Of a stretch of DNA of 64,000 nt, positions 35,872 through 43,773 are shown piece by piece. The notes below the pieces were generated by a model, which saw only the letters and a list, made by a program, of their open reading frames with translations, searched no databases and was not told where the DNA came from. Position 1 is the first letter of the stretch, and each line of letters begins with the position of its first letter. This DNA comes from Paraburkholderia sp. (GTDB lineage: Bacteria > Pseudomonadota > Gammaproteobacteria > Burkholderiales > Burkholderiaceae). The DNA lies in assembly GCA_004322045.1 (NCBI GenBank), contig SCRN01000040.1:434001-498000 (forward strand). The letters run 5' to 3'. The position numbers were made by a program, and so were the translations under genes.

Positions 35872-36420
35872 ATGACATGCGTTGCGCAGTGGGTCCCGGA
35901 AGAGGGTGTGGGCGCCGAGCATCTGGTGTTGAACGAATGGCCGGATCGCGTGATCGGCGAGGCGGTGGTCGTCGGCACGCGCTTCGGCTCGCCGTATGGA
36001 GCGCACTACCGGGTTGACATGGCGCCCGACTGGACGGTGCGCCGCGTACTGGTCGCGCTTACCGACGGGCGCACACTGGTCGTATCGGCTGACGGCAACG
36101 GCCATTGGCACGACATTGACGGCAAGCCACTGGCGGCGCTCGACGGCTGCATCGACGTCGACATTTCGGCCACACCATTCACGAATACCCTGCCAATCCG
36201 CCGGCTCGGGCTGATGAAGGGCGAGCGGCGCGAAATCCGCGTCGCCTATCTGGCGCTGCCGGCGTTGACGGTCGAGCCTGCCGATCAGGCGTACACGTGC
36301 GTCGAGCCGCGGCGGCGCTATCTGTACGAGGGGCTGTTCCGGCAATTTAAGGCGGAGCTGGCGATCGATACAAATTGGCTGGTCGAAGACTATCCGACGC
36401 TGTTCAAACGGATCGCGTAG
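35872..36420 (+). CDS. Putative glycolipid-binding domain protein (DUF1089 family)
   Basis: The 182-aa protein matches the putative glycolipid-binding family (PF06475): EHLVLNEWPDRVIGEAVVVGTRFGSPYGAHYRVDMAPDWTVRRV, LVVSADGNGHWHDIDGKPLAALDGCIDVDISATPFTNTLPIRRLGL and a C-terminal YLYEGLFRQFKAELAIDTNWLVEDYPTLFKRIA. The name comes from structural-genomics inference; biological role unknown. ATG 35872 has GGAGG nine bases upstream, better than the GTG at 35821. It is the most intact gene of the first island stretch. Confidence 0.82.
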   Translation: MTCVAQWVPEEGVGAEHLVLNEWPDRVIGEAVVVGTRFGSPYGAHYRVDMAPDWTVRRVLVALTDGRTLVVSADGNGHWHDIDGKPLAALDGCIDVDISATPFTNTLPIRRLGLMKGERREIRVAYLALPALTVEPADQAYTCVEPRRRYLYEGLFRQFKAELAIDTNWLVEDYPTLFKRIA

Positions 36421-36700
36421 TCCGCGCGGCACTCGCCGCGCGCCAGCAACTCCGTCGAAGTCTGCGTCGGCTATTCCCACTTCGGTACTCAGCAACCAGT
36501 CCTCTGGTTCCGGGGTTGCGCTCTTGGGGCGCATTAACGCGCAAGATCCGGAGGCATGCCAACGAGTGAATGCCTACGAGCGACTCTCGCGACATGCCGC
36601 GACGAGCCACCAGAGCACCGCTGTTGTCGCTCGTCGACCCGGAAGGGACCTTCGAAATACCCAGCAACGGCCATTCAATGATCTGCGCTGGCAACGCTGG

Positions 36701-36919
36701 CTAATTACCTACGTCGCTGGAAATCCACGCTCTAACCACGACGTTGACAGTGGCCACTACAGTTTCCCAATCATCAGGATCGAGTCCGTGCGCATCAATC
36801 CCGTCAAGCAATTGGGCAGCTAGTTCTTTCGAGCGCTCGGTCGACGTGTGAAAACGCTCTTGGATTAGCGTTGCCGTCCTCTGCAACGTACCGTGGCTGT
36901 AACGCGCATTCATTGGCAT
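36701..36919 (-). CDS. Small hypothetical protein, 72 aa
   Basis: Open frame with a sensible product: a helical, acidic segment TLIQERFHTSTERSKELAAQLLDGIDAHGLDPDDWETVVATVNVVVRAWI. In-frame ATGs are at 36919 and 36913 without a clear ribosome site. No family is recognised. It is surrounded by non-coding island debris (36421-36700 shows nothing), so it may be an island passenger or a remnant. Confidence 0.35.
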   Translation of the reverse strand: MPMNARYSHGTLQRTATLIQERFHTSTERSKELAAQLLDGIDAHGLDPDDWETVVATVNVVVRAWISSDVGN

Positions 36920-37339
36920 TCGCCCATTCGGTTGGTTTTAGTCGAGGCGTGTTGTAATTCTCGCGCCGGAGACCGATTGTCAATGAATTGAAGGAGGCTG
37001 TCGAATGTCCGAACCTGGCCGATTTCTGCCCCATGCCAAAAGACGACTCGAACGCGGGATGCGGCGCAATGCGATCGCCGAACGAGAAGTCCCCATCGCA
37101 CAGCAATTCCGGCTACCCGCTAGTTGACGTCCTGACCGAGCTCCCGAGCGCCGCTGCAACTTCCGCCTCCCTAAGTCATCCCGAAGAGACCAAGCGCCTT
37201 TCTCACCGCTCGCCGATACCATCGACGTCGCTGACGGTATCAAGCGAGTCTCTACGCATGCCGCCCATCGATACCGTCAGAAATACCGTCAAACTGCGGC
37301 GACTCCGGACTTTATGCAAGCACCGAAACAGGGCTATAA

Positions 37340-37357
37340 CTTCCATACAATCAATGA
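37340..37357 (+). repeat. 18-bp direct repeat, copy B
   Basis: Exact copy of 33723-33740, same orientation, 3,617 bp apart. The bases before also agree loosely (TATAC / TATAA). It may be a duplication made when the intervening accessory segment was inserted. Confidence 0.6.
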
Positions 37358-37449
37358 CTTACGGACCCACGTCGTGCAATTTAGAATCGGAGGCACGTAA
37401 TTTATTGATCACCGTAAGCCATTGATTCAAAAGAGAATTTAAAAAATAC

Positions 37450-37468
37450 TCACTCCCACTCGATTGTC
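37450..37468 (-). repeat. guaA 3'-end att-like repeat, copy 2
   Basis: TCACTCCCACTCGATTGTC; minus-strand reading encodes L-T-I-E-W-E then TGA. It shares 17 bases exactly with copy 1 and differs from native guaA at synonymous/stop positions. It divides the island into a 2.9-kb and a 7.5-kb stretch. Confidence 0.8.
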
Positions 37469-37882
37469 AACCCGGTGCTTACATCCTTGCGGGGACGCGG
37501 CTCTGGCCAGCGCGTGTGTCGACGATACCGTCACCGATACCGAAAAACCTAGTCGGCAGTTAACGGCTGTCGATAGACTGCATCGGAGATTCAACCCGTG
37601 CTTTCGTCGATGGATCAGGAACACTACGCATTTGAGGGCGATTTCTCCAAGGATATCGTCATCGATACCGTCAGACACCTTCCAAGGTAATCCTGGCAGA
37701 GCTTGCTGAAGCCATGATTTCAACCCCGGCAACGATCCCTGGCAGACTTCATTCGCTCCAGAGCTAGACGCACGCGTCGTCATGGAGTTCAGCACCGTGA
37801 ACGATAGGCCTTCCTTATAAACTATCGGGGAACCCCACAGTCAAGTGGTACGTATGGCTTACGAAAGAAGGAACATGACTTC

Positions 37883-38068
37883 GTGCTGATCAGCAAGCTT
37901 GCAACGTTATCGGGCCTGTCCAAGGACGGCATCCGTCATTATGAAGAATTGGGGCTTATCCGATCGACTGCGCGACAGGCGGGAAGCCGCACTTACCGGG
38001 AATATGACACCGATGCCCTGGCTGCGATTGCTGAAGGGGCGGCGCGACCGATAAGTTCGGGCCGATAA
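37883..38068 (+). pseudogene. MerR-family regulator, N-terminal fragment
   Basis: GTG-started frame of 61 codons. LISKLATLSGLSKDGIRHYEELGLI and SRTYREYDTDALAAI are the first helix-turn-helix and wing of MerR proteins. The sequence then leaves the family (EGAARPISSGR) and stops, with no dimerisation helix or effector domain. GAAGGAAC lies 10-17 bases upstream. Probably a truncated gene facing the 3' end of the cyclase gene; a DNA-binding stub is possible but unlikely. Confidence 0.7.
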
Positions 38069-38085
38069 AAGACAACGTATTGCGG

Positions 38086-38841
38086 TTACGGCACAATCGC
38101 AAAAACACGCGCCGGAAATCCGGAACCACGCTTCGGCTTTGGCCACGTTGCGACGATAAGCGCCCCCACCTCGGGTACTGCGTCGAGGTTGGCCAGCAGC
38201 TCAATCTGCCATCGATCCTGATCGAGCACATAGCGTTCGAGCGAACCATCGCCACGACTGATCGCGAGGCCGCCGTCGGTATCCAGCGTCTCATGTCCGC
38301 AGGCCGTAGCGCCGCGTACCTCGAAGATATAGCGTAGCGCTTCGAGCGTCCAGCCGGGGAAATGCGCCACGCCCTCCGGGTCGCGATTCGATATCTTCTC
38401 GCGATCCGGCCAGCGCGACGACCAACCGCTGTGCTTAGCGACGAATGACCCGTGCGGCATCGGACCGTGACGCGTTTCCCAATGCAGTATGTCGTTGGTC
38501 GTCAAGCAATAGTCCGCATTGGCGGCCACCTGCTCGCGGATGTCGATGACGACAAGCGGCAGAATCATTTCGCTCACCGGGATCTCGTCGAGAAACCTGC
38601 GGCCTGCCACGAAGTGCACGCCCGGATCGACGTGCGTACCCCACTGGCCAACGAAGCTGTAGCGATGCGCAAGGAACCCCTGCCCCATCGCGCCGCGCGC
38701 AGGCGCGTGATCGTACAAGACCGTACGCGTCTCGGGCTCGAAGAACGGCGAATGCGGAATCGACGCGTCGAACGCATGGGTCAGGTCCACGAACCGGCAC
38801 TCATGCAACTGCCCCAGGAGTGCCCAGAGGTCGAGCGCCAT
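38086..38841 (-). CDS. Cyclase-family metal hydrolase (kynurenine formamidase-like fold)
   Basis: The 251-aa protein of the cyclase family (PF04199) has CRFVDLTHAFDASIPHSPFF at the start and the metal motif in SFVGQWGTHVDPGVHF, with Gln where the family consensus HxGTHxDxxxH has its first His; then LPLVVIDIREQVAANADYCLT and SFVAKHSGWSSRWPD. Such enzymes hydrolyse amides, lactones or related bonds. Last gene of the island operon, 5 bp after the cupin. Start ATG 38841. The substrate is unknown; the operon suggests a sugar-acid or amide precursor. Confidence 0.85.
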   Translation of the reverse strand: MALDLWALLGQLHECRFVDLTHAFDASIPHSPFFEPETRTVLYDHAPARGAMGQGFLAHRYSFVGQWGTHVDPGVHFVAGRRFLDEIPVSEMILPLVVIDIREQVAANADYCLTTNDILHWETRHGPMPHGSFVAKHSGWSSRWPDREKISNRDPEGVAHFPGWTLEALRYIFEVRGATACGHETLDTDGGLAISRGDGSLERYVLDQDRWQIELLANLDAVPEVGALIVATWPKPKRGSGFPARVFAIVP

Positions 38842-38846
38842 ACGGT

Positions 38847-39224
38847 TCAGATGCGCTCGAGGTTCGTGCGCGTGCGCTCGTTGACGACATTGCCGGTATT
38901 GACCGTCGTCTTCGGCTCGAGCAGCAGGCAATGCACTTCGGCCGTCACGGCTTCCGGGCAGTGCTCGGTACCCTTCGGCACGATAAGGTATTCACCCTCC
39001 TCGATCAGGACATCGCCGCCATTCTCGGCCCGCAGCTTCATGCGCAGCGTGCCCTTCACCACGAAGAACAGCTCGTCTTCGTGATCGTGATGATGCCAGT
39101 TGAACGTACCGCTGAACTTGGCGAACTTGATCTGCGAATCATTGATGTCGCCACCGATCTTGGGCGACCAGTATTCGCTGACGGCCGAGAATGCTGCCGT
39201 GACATTAACCTTGTTGAGCTTCAT
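38847..39224 (-). CDS. Cupin-domain protein
   Basis: The 125-aa single-domain cupin shows motif 1 FNWHHHDHEDELFFVVKGTLRMKL (His cluster and Glu, the metal site) and motif 2 LIEEGEYLIVPKGTEHCPEA with the second His. Cytoplasmic; could act as an isomerase, dioxygenase or lyase. It overlaps the TIM-barrel gene by 4 bp (ATGA) and precedes the cyclase by 5 bp, so it is firmly embedded in the operon. Reaction unknown. Confidence 0.88.
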   Translation of the reverse strand: MKLNKVNVTAAFSAVSEYWSPKIGGDINDSQIKFAKFSGTFNWHHHDHEDELFFVVKGTLRMKLRAENGGDVLIEEGEYLIVPKGTEHCPEAVTAEVHCLLLEPKTTVNTGNVVNERTRTNLERI

Positions 39225-39901
39225 GCCGTCACTCCTTCGATCTGGAAAATGGTGTCGATCTGCGTCGGCAGCAGACGCTTGACGAACGTACCCTGAAACA
39301 ACGCGCTGCCGACTGTGAAACCCCAGGTCCTAGCATCGATCATAGCCTTGACGCGCACCTCGCCGTCGATACTGCCGGCTGCAATGACGGGGACCTGCAC
39401 GGCTTCCGTGACGCGCCGCGTCAGTTCGGCCGGATCGCCTTCGCCCGCGAAGCGGTAGGCGAGCAGATCGAGCCCATGTATGCCAGGCATGGCCGCAATG
39501 CGACGCGCGTCCTCCACTATCTCGTCCATCGTACCTTCTAGTACCGTCGGGTGCCCGATCGTGCGACCAGCAAACGGGAAATACTGGACCGAAGAGCCGC
39601 GCAGCATGGCAAGCGCGTCTTCGACGTGGCGACCGCCGAGCAGATAGTCGACGCCAATATCGAGCGCGGCCTGAATCGATTCAAGTTCGCTTTCGCGGCT
39701 CGTCGCGACGACCTCGAGCATGACCTTGCGGCCGTCGGCCCGGATGCGTTGAGCCAGTTGCTTGAGCGAGGCGACCGGCAGACCGATATCCTTGAAGCCG
39801 ACATAGTGAACGGGGCCGTCGCGCAGGCTGTCGTAGACCGCTAACGCATCGGGAACCGTAGCGTCGTTCTCCGTCAGCATCAGAATGAAATGGGAGGACA
39901 C
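39221..39901 (-). CDS. Phosphate-binding TIM-barrel protein of unknown reaction
   Basis: A 226-aa alpha/beta barrel. The C-terminal VPVIAAGSIDGEVRVKAMIDARTWGFTVGSALFQG contains two Gly-rich phosphate-binding strands of the kind in HisA/TrpC/ThiE barrels; the early part has VHYVGFKDIGLPVASLKQLAQRI, with KDIG on beta-2, and VMLEVVATSRESELESIQAALDIGVDYLLGG. The phosphate site fits a phosphorylated intermediate from the kinase and PdxA2 upstream. A decarboxylase, aldolase or isomerase is possible. No named family could be assigned with confidence. Confidence 0.72.
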   Translation of the reverse strand: MSSHFILMLTENDATVPDALAVYDSLRDGPVHYVGFKDIGLPVASLKQLAQRIRADGRKVMLEVVATSRESELESIQAALDIGVDYLLGGRHVEDALAMLRGSSVQYFPFAGRTIGHPTVLEGTMDEIVEDARRIAAMPGIHGLDLLAYRFAGEGDPAELTRRVTEAVQVPVIAAGSIDGEVRVKAMIDARTWGFTVGSALFQGTFVKRLLPTQIDTIFQIEGVTA

Positions 39902-39928
39902 GTTAGACTCCTTGAGTATATGGGTGAC

Positions 39929-40930
39929 TCACGCCCGGGAACGGGTGAATTGATGGGCTGTTTGAAGTGCGACTTGCAGACTGGCGGGGTCTGCAATACC
40001 CTTGCCAGCGATATCGAACGCCGTACCGTGATCCGGACTCGTCCGCACGAAAGGCAGGCCGACGGTAATGTTCACGCCGTCTTCGACGCCGGCAAGCTTG
40101 ACCGGAATAAGCCCCTGGTCGTGGTACTGCGCCACCACAATGTCGAAGCGGCCACGGCGTGCGTTCATGAACACGGTGTCGCCGGGCCACGGACCACTAG
40201 CATCGATGCCTTCCGCCCGGGCACGCTGGATGGCCGGCGCGACGATGTCGAGGTCTTCCCGACCAAACAGCCCTCCCTCGCCGGCATGAGGATTCAGACC
40301 CGCCACGGCCACGCGCGGATTCTCGATGCCAAGTTCTTTCATCGCACGATGGGCGAGTCGGACAACGCGCAGTTCGCCCTCGACGGACAGCTTAGCGATC
40401 GCGTCACGCATTGAGCAGTGAACCGTCACAAGAATCGTGCGTAACGTAGGGTTCACGAGCATCATCGCGTAGTCTCGCGTGTCGGAAAGATCCGCGAGCA
40501 TCTCCGTGTGGCCCGGATAAGGCACGTGGGCAGCAGCAAGCGCCTCCTTGTGAATCGGAGCGGTGCAGATGCCTGCGATCTCGTGCTTCATCGCCAGATC
40601 AATCGCGGTACTGATCGCGCCAAATGCCGCTTCGCCAGCCAGCGCGCTGATTGCACCAATCGGCAAATCGGCAGGCAACGGCTCGGCACCCGGCACGCGC
40701 AGCACGTCGAGCGTGCCCGGGCGTGGTGCGATATCCGAAACCGTATCCGTCTCGCGGATCTCGAGTGGCAAATTGAGCGCGGCGGCCGCACGCCGCAGCA
40801 CGCCGGCATCGCCGATGGCGAACGACGGATAGTCGGCGATAAACAAGGCGTTCGAGAATGTCTTGACGACGATTTCCGGCCCGATGCCGGCCGCGTCACC
40901 CATCGTCACGGCGATCAGTTTCTGTTTCAT
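39929..40930 (-). CDS. pdxA2: PdxA2-type 4-phosphate dehydrogenase (D-threonate 4-phosphate dehydrogenase-like)
   Basis: The 333-aa PdxA-family NAD-dependent oxidative decarboxylase has MGDAAGIGPEIVVK, the metal/substrate histidines in YPGHTEMLADL and VTVHCSMRDA, GLNPHAGEGGLFG and YHDQGLIPVKL, all family motifs. PdxA2 enzymes paired with DUF1537 kinases oxidise D-threonate (or a stereoisomer) 4-phosphate, giving dihydroxyacetone phosphate and CO2. The kinase gene overlaps its start by 4 bp, strongly supporting this over vitamin B6 synthesis. Confidence 0.93.
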   Translation of the reverse strand: MKQKLIAVTMGDAAGIGPEIVVKTFSNALFIADYPSFAIGDAGVLRRAAAALNLPLEIRETDTVSDIAPRPGTLDVLRVPGAEPLPADLPIGAISALAGEAAFGAISTAIDLAMKHEIAGICTAPIHKEALAAAHVPYPGHTEMLADLSDTRDYAMMLVNPTLRTILVTVHCSMRDAIAKLSVEGELRVVRLAHRAMKELGIENPRVAVAGLNPHAGEGGLFGREDLDIVAPAIQRARAEGIDASGPWPGDTVFMNARRGRFDIVVAQYHDQGLIPVKLAGVEDGVNITVGLPFVRTSPDHGTAFDIAGKGIADPASLQVALQTAHQFTRSRA

Positions 40931-42018
40931 GGTTTTACTCCAGTCAATACGTCGAGACAGGTCAGTAGCGCGTCGTCGTCGCCAAAGCCACCGGCCTTCG
41001 TGATCATCGGGAAGCTACCTTTCGAAGTGCGGACCTCGAAAAGCGGCACCCCCGGCAGGATTTCTCGATGGACGTGCAACGACACGCCAGGCAGTGCGTC
41101 GACGATGCGTCTGGCGGTCTCGCCGCCTGTGACGACAAGGCCGTCACATGCACCGCTGGCTATGAGGTTGGTGACCTGCATCACCAGGTCACGCAGTGCC
41201 GCTTCCGTTAAAGCTTCGTCAAGCAGGCGATCGCTGCCGGTAGCCAGCACGTTGATCCGGCAGTTCTCGCGTGCCACGTCTAACTGGCGACGCGACCTCG
41301 GATTGAGGCTGCCCACAACGAGCCAAGGAGCACGACAGGACAAGGCCGCTGGTTGGGGAGCCGGGTCAGGCTGCGACAACGCGCGAGCAAGCGCGCGCAG
41401 CAACCCCGTGGAACCAGCCAGCACCAGATCTCTCGAACCGGCGAACAGACCCACCAGTGCGTCGAGATCATCCTCAGTACGCGCATCCATGACGACAGCA
41501 TCATGCTCTTCGAGCAGGACTTTCGCGTGCGTTGCATCTTGTGCGACGGCGACCTGCACACCCTGCGCGAGAAACAACACGGGTACGCTCGATTCACGTA
41601 CCGGCAACGTAGGATCGCCACCGAATGCTGTTTCATGCACAGGAACACCATCGACAAGCACACAGCCAGCCTCGGTCGTCCGCCCACCCGCAGGAAAGGC
41701 CGGCGCGATCAGCAACTTACGACGACCGGACGCGGTAAGGACACTCATGCAATCGTTGGCGACGCGCCCTCGCAAAGTCGAGTCGAACTGCAGGACGAGG
41801 ATGTCAGCATCGCCCCAGGCACGCGCAGCACCCGCCACCCGTTCGCCAGTCACGGCATGCTCGCGTGTATCCGTGTCGAGGCTTACTACGGCTATTGCCG
41901 CGACATTCGTGGCATCTTCCGGTCGAAGCAGCGCAGCCGTATCCCAGCCGCGCTCGGCAAAACAGGCAGTGCCGTCAAGTGCACTCGTGAAGTCGTCAGT
42001 GATGATGCGAATACGCAT
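40927..42018 (-). CDS. Four-carbon acid sugar kinase (DUF1537, DtnK/OtnK-like)
   Basis: The 363-aa ATP-dependent kinase of the DUF1537 family has the N-terminal sugar-acid site RIITDDFTSALDGTACFAERGW, then LQFDSTLRG (the K/R-STLRG-like block), and a C-terminal nucleotide domain with SLNPRSRRQ, ACDGLVVTGGETARRIVDAL and ITKAGGFGDDDALL. Shorter than most members (about 400-430 aa). It should phosphorylate a C4 aldonate (threonate/erythronate type) for PdxA2, with which it overlaps by ATGA. First gene of the operon; start ATG 42018. Confidence 0.9.
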   Translation of the reverse strand: MRIRIITDDFTSALDGTACFAERGWDTAALLRPEDATNVAAIAVVSLDTDTREHAVTGERVAGAARAWGDADILVLQFDSTLRGRVANDCMSVLTASGRRKLLIAPAFPAGGRTTEAGCVLVDGVPVHETAFGGDPTLPVRESSVPVLFLAQGVQVAVAQDATHAKVLLEEHDAVVMDARTEDDLDALVGLFAGSRDLVLAGSTGLLRALARALSQPDPAPQPAALSCRAPWLVVGSLNPRSRRQLDVARENCRINVLATGSDRLLDEALTEAALRDLVMQVTNLIASGACDGLVVTGGETARRIVDALPGVSLHVHREILPGVPLFEVRTSKGSFPMITKAGGFGDDDALLTCLDVLTGVKP

Positions 42019-42035
42019 GGAAGGTCCGCGCTGTC

Positions 42036-42083
42036 TTTGGTTCTTGAATTTTGACGTTTTTCGTGTATTTTTTAAGAACCAAA
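42036..42083. promoter_or_regulatory. Inverted repeat TTTGGTTCTT...AAGAACCAAA in the mocR/kinase divergent promoter
   Basis: Exact 10-bp arms at 42036-42045 and 42074-42083 around a 28-bp AT-rich spacer; arm centres are 38 bp apart. Within it, TTGACG (42051-42056) is a candidate -35 box for mocR, and the right arm overlaps its -10 region. Likely operator of the MocR regulator, controlling both directions. Confidence 0.7.
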
Positions 42084-42105
42084 AAAATGGAATTTCATCG
42101 CGTCT

Positions 42106-43575
42106 ATGGTTCGCCCAGCCGTATCGAAACAATCCCATCCTGCTTTGGTCGACCTTGAGATCGACCGGTATGCAAGCGGACCGGTGTTCCGTCAAATCAT
42201 CAGACAATTACGTGAGCGGATCGACAATGCGGTCCTGCCATGCGGAACTCGCCTTCCACCGACACGCGACCTAGCGCAGCAACTGGGTATCGCGCGTAAT
42301 TGCGTGGTAGAGGCCTATGACGAATTGATTGCCGATGGCGCCTTGGAAGGACGCGGCCGAAGTGGGACCTTCGTGGCCGCAAGCAGAGCATTTGCCGCTC
42401 CTCGTCGAGAAGCCATCATCCGGCAATCGTCTGTTTTGCGACGTATCGATAATGAGAACAGCGATGCGCCGCCGCAACCGGTCGCCGCATTCGACTGGCG
42501 ACTTGGGCAGGTCAATGTGCGGGCACTGCCGTTGGAGGCATGGCGCAACGCATGCCGTGAAGCCGGGCGGCATCTTCCACCGGCAGGATATGGCGACCCA
42601 CGCGGAGAATCAGGATTACGCCATGCCATTGCGCACTGGCTGCATGAACATCGTTCAGTGTCGGTCGATCCCAATCAGATTGTTGTTACCCACGGAACTG
42701 GGCAAGCACTGCATCTCGTATCCCGCACATTCTTGCGCGATGGCGACATGTGTGCGGTCGAAGACCCTGGATATTTGGGGGCCAACTGGGCATTCGCGCG
42801 CGCAGGAGCGACGCTGCACCACGTGCCCGTCGATGACGAAGGAGTGTTGGTTGAACGGATCATTGATTCGCTGACAACTCCAGCGTTGATACACGTGACG
42901 CCAGCGCACCAATACCCGCTTGGCGGTCGTCTGTCCGGACCGCGGCGTCGTTCGCTCATTGACCTCGCTCGCACACACGGGACAATGATTGTCGAGAACG
43001 AGTACGACTGCGAATTCCATTACGCAGGCACGCGCTATCCGCCGTTGTTTGCGAGCGCACCGGAAAATACGCTACTCCTGAGCACGTTTGCGAAAGCAGT
43101 CAGCCCCTCCCTGCGGCTCGGCTTTATTGCGGCACCTAGGGCTGCAGCAACCGCCCTGGCCGCACACATCGAACGCGAACGTGTCCATGTCTCCTGGCCG
43201 GTCCAGAAAATTATCGAGACCCTGTTGGTCTCAGGAGAGCTCGACAAGCATCTGCGCAGAGTACGACGCCACTATGGCGCGATGCGCGACTTGGTCCGCA
43301 GACGCTTGGCCGACTACTTCGGCGAAATCGACTTGAGAGGCGATGAAGGGGGGTTGCACGTTGTTGTGGCCGGCCGTGAGCGGGCATTTGATCTCGAATT
43401 GCGAAAGGCCTTGAATTCACGCGGCATCGTCTTCAACGAAGTGCGGGAATTTGCAAGTTCGACTATGGAAGAGTCGAATGGCTTTTTGCTTGGATACGCG
43501 CATATGGATCTGAGCGATCTGTCGGCTGCGCTGGATGAATTGACCACTTGCATCCAGCGATGTTATTCACGTTAG
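42106..43575 (+). CDS. MocR/PdxR-type transcriptional regulator (GntR HTH fused to aminotransferase fold)
   Basis: The 489-aa protein combines an N-terminal GntR winged helix (FRQIIRQLRERIDNAVLPCGTRLPPTRDLAQQLGIARNCVVEAYDEL, about residues 28-74) and a fold type I aminotransferase domain. The PLP lysine is K330 in LLSTFAKAVSPSLRLGF; the VTPAHQYPLGGRLS and NEYDCEFHYAG blocks are typical of MocR. Divergent from the kinase-pdxA2 operon by 87 bp. MocR proteins often respond to PLP plus an amino compound, so the inducer may carry an amino group. Confidence 0.93.
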   Translation: MVRPAVSKQSHPALVDLEIDRYASGPVFRQIIRQLRERIDNAVLPCGTRLPPTRDLAQQLGIARNCVVEAYDELIADGALEGRGRSGTFVAASRAFAAPRREAIIRQSSVLRRIDNENSDAPPQPVAAFDWRLGQVNVRALPLEAWRNACREAGRHLPPAGYGDPRGESGLRHAIAHWLHEHRSVSVDPNQIVVTHGTGQALHLVSRTFLRDGDMCAVEDPGYLGANWAFARAGATLHHVPVDDEGVLVERIIDSLTTPALIHVTPAHQYPLGGRLSGPRRRSLIDLARTHGTMIVENEYDCEFHYAGTRYPPLFASAPENTLLLSTFAKAVSPSLRLGFIAAPRAAATALAAHIERERVHVSWPVQKIIETLLVSGELDKHLRRVRRHYGAMRDLVRRRLADYFGEIDLRGDEGGLHVVVAGRERAFDLELRKALNSRGIVFNEVREFASSTMEESNGFLLGYAHMDLSDLSAALDELTTCIQRCYSR

Positions 43576-43773
43576 GCATGCACAGCATGCGCGAACTAGC
43601 TTGGTCGAGTAGAAAATTCCTCCGCGGGTCCCGCGAATGCCGTCCCTCGTATTGGGAAAACGTGGGAGCAAAGTCCGCCCCAATCGGCATATGGGGTATG
43701 TGTCGAGATGCTCGGAAGACCGCGAAGCAAATCAAAAAATTATCGATTGAATTTGTCTCTTCAAGCTTCCGTT

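Larger units (their letters stand above)
36920..37882. other. 963-bp island junction: repeats, no intact gene
   Basis: Holds the 18-bp repeat copy B (37340-37357), the second guaA-like att copy (37450-37468) and several GATACCGTC motifs (37233-37241 inverted, 37270-37278, 37524-37532, 37664-37672). A 119-codon minus-strand frame (37795-37439) runs through the att and repeats and shares its end, DNRVGV, with the corresponding frame at copy 1. It reflects repeat homology rather than a gene. Confidence 0.55.

Noticed and set aside
37439-37795. 118-codon minus-strand frame through att copy 2
   Set aside because: Its tail resembles the frame at att copy 1 because both translate the same repeat; the frame has no gene-like upstream signal.
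39929-40930. Vitamin B6 biosynthesis pdxA
   Set aside because: The gene overlaps a DUF1537 kinase and sits in an accessory operon, which points to a PdxA2-type sugar-acid enzyme.
40508-42274. 588-codon plus-strand frame opposite pdxA2 and the DUF1537 kinase
   Set aside because: Ser/Arg/Thr-rich shadow of two genes that show clear family motifs on the minus strand.
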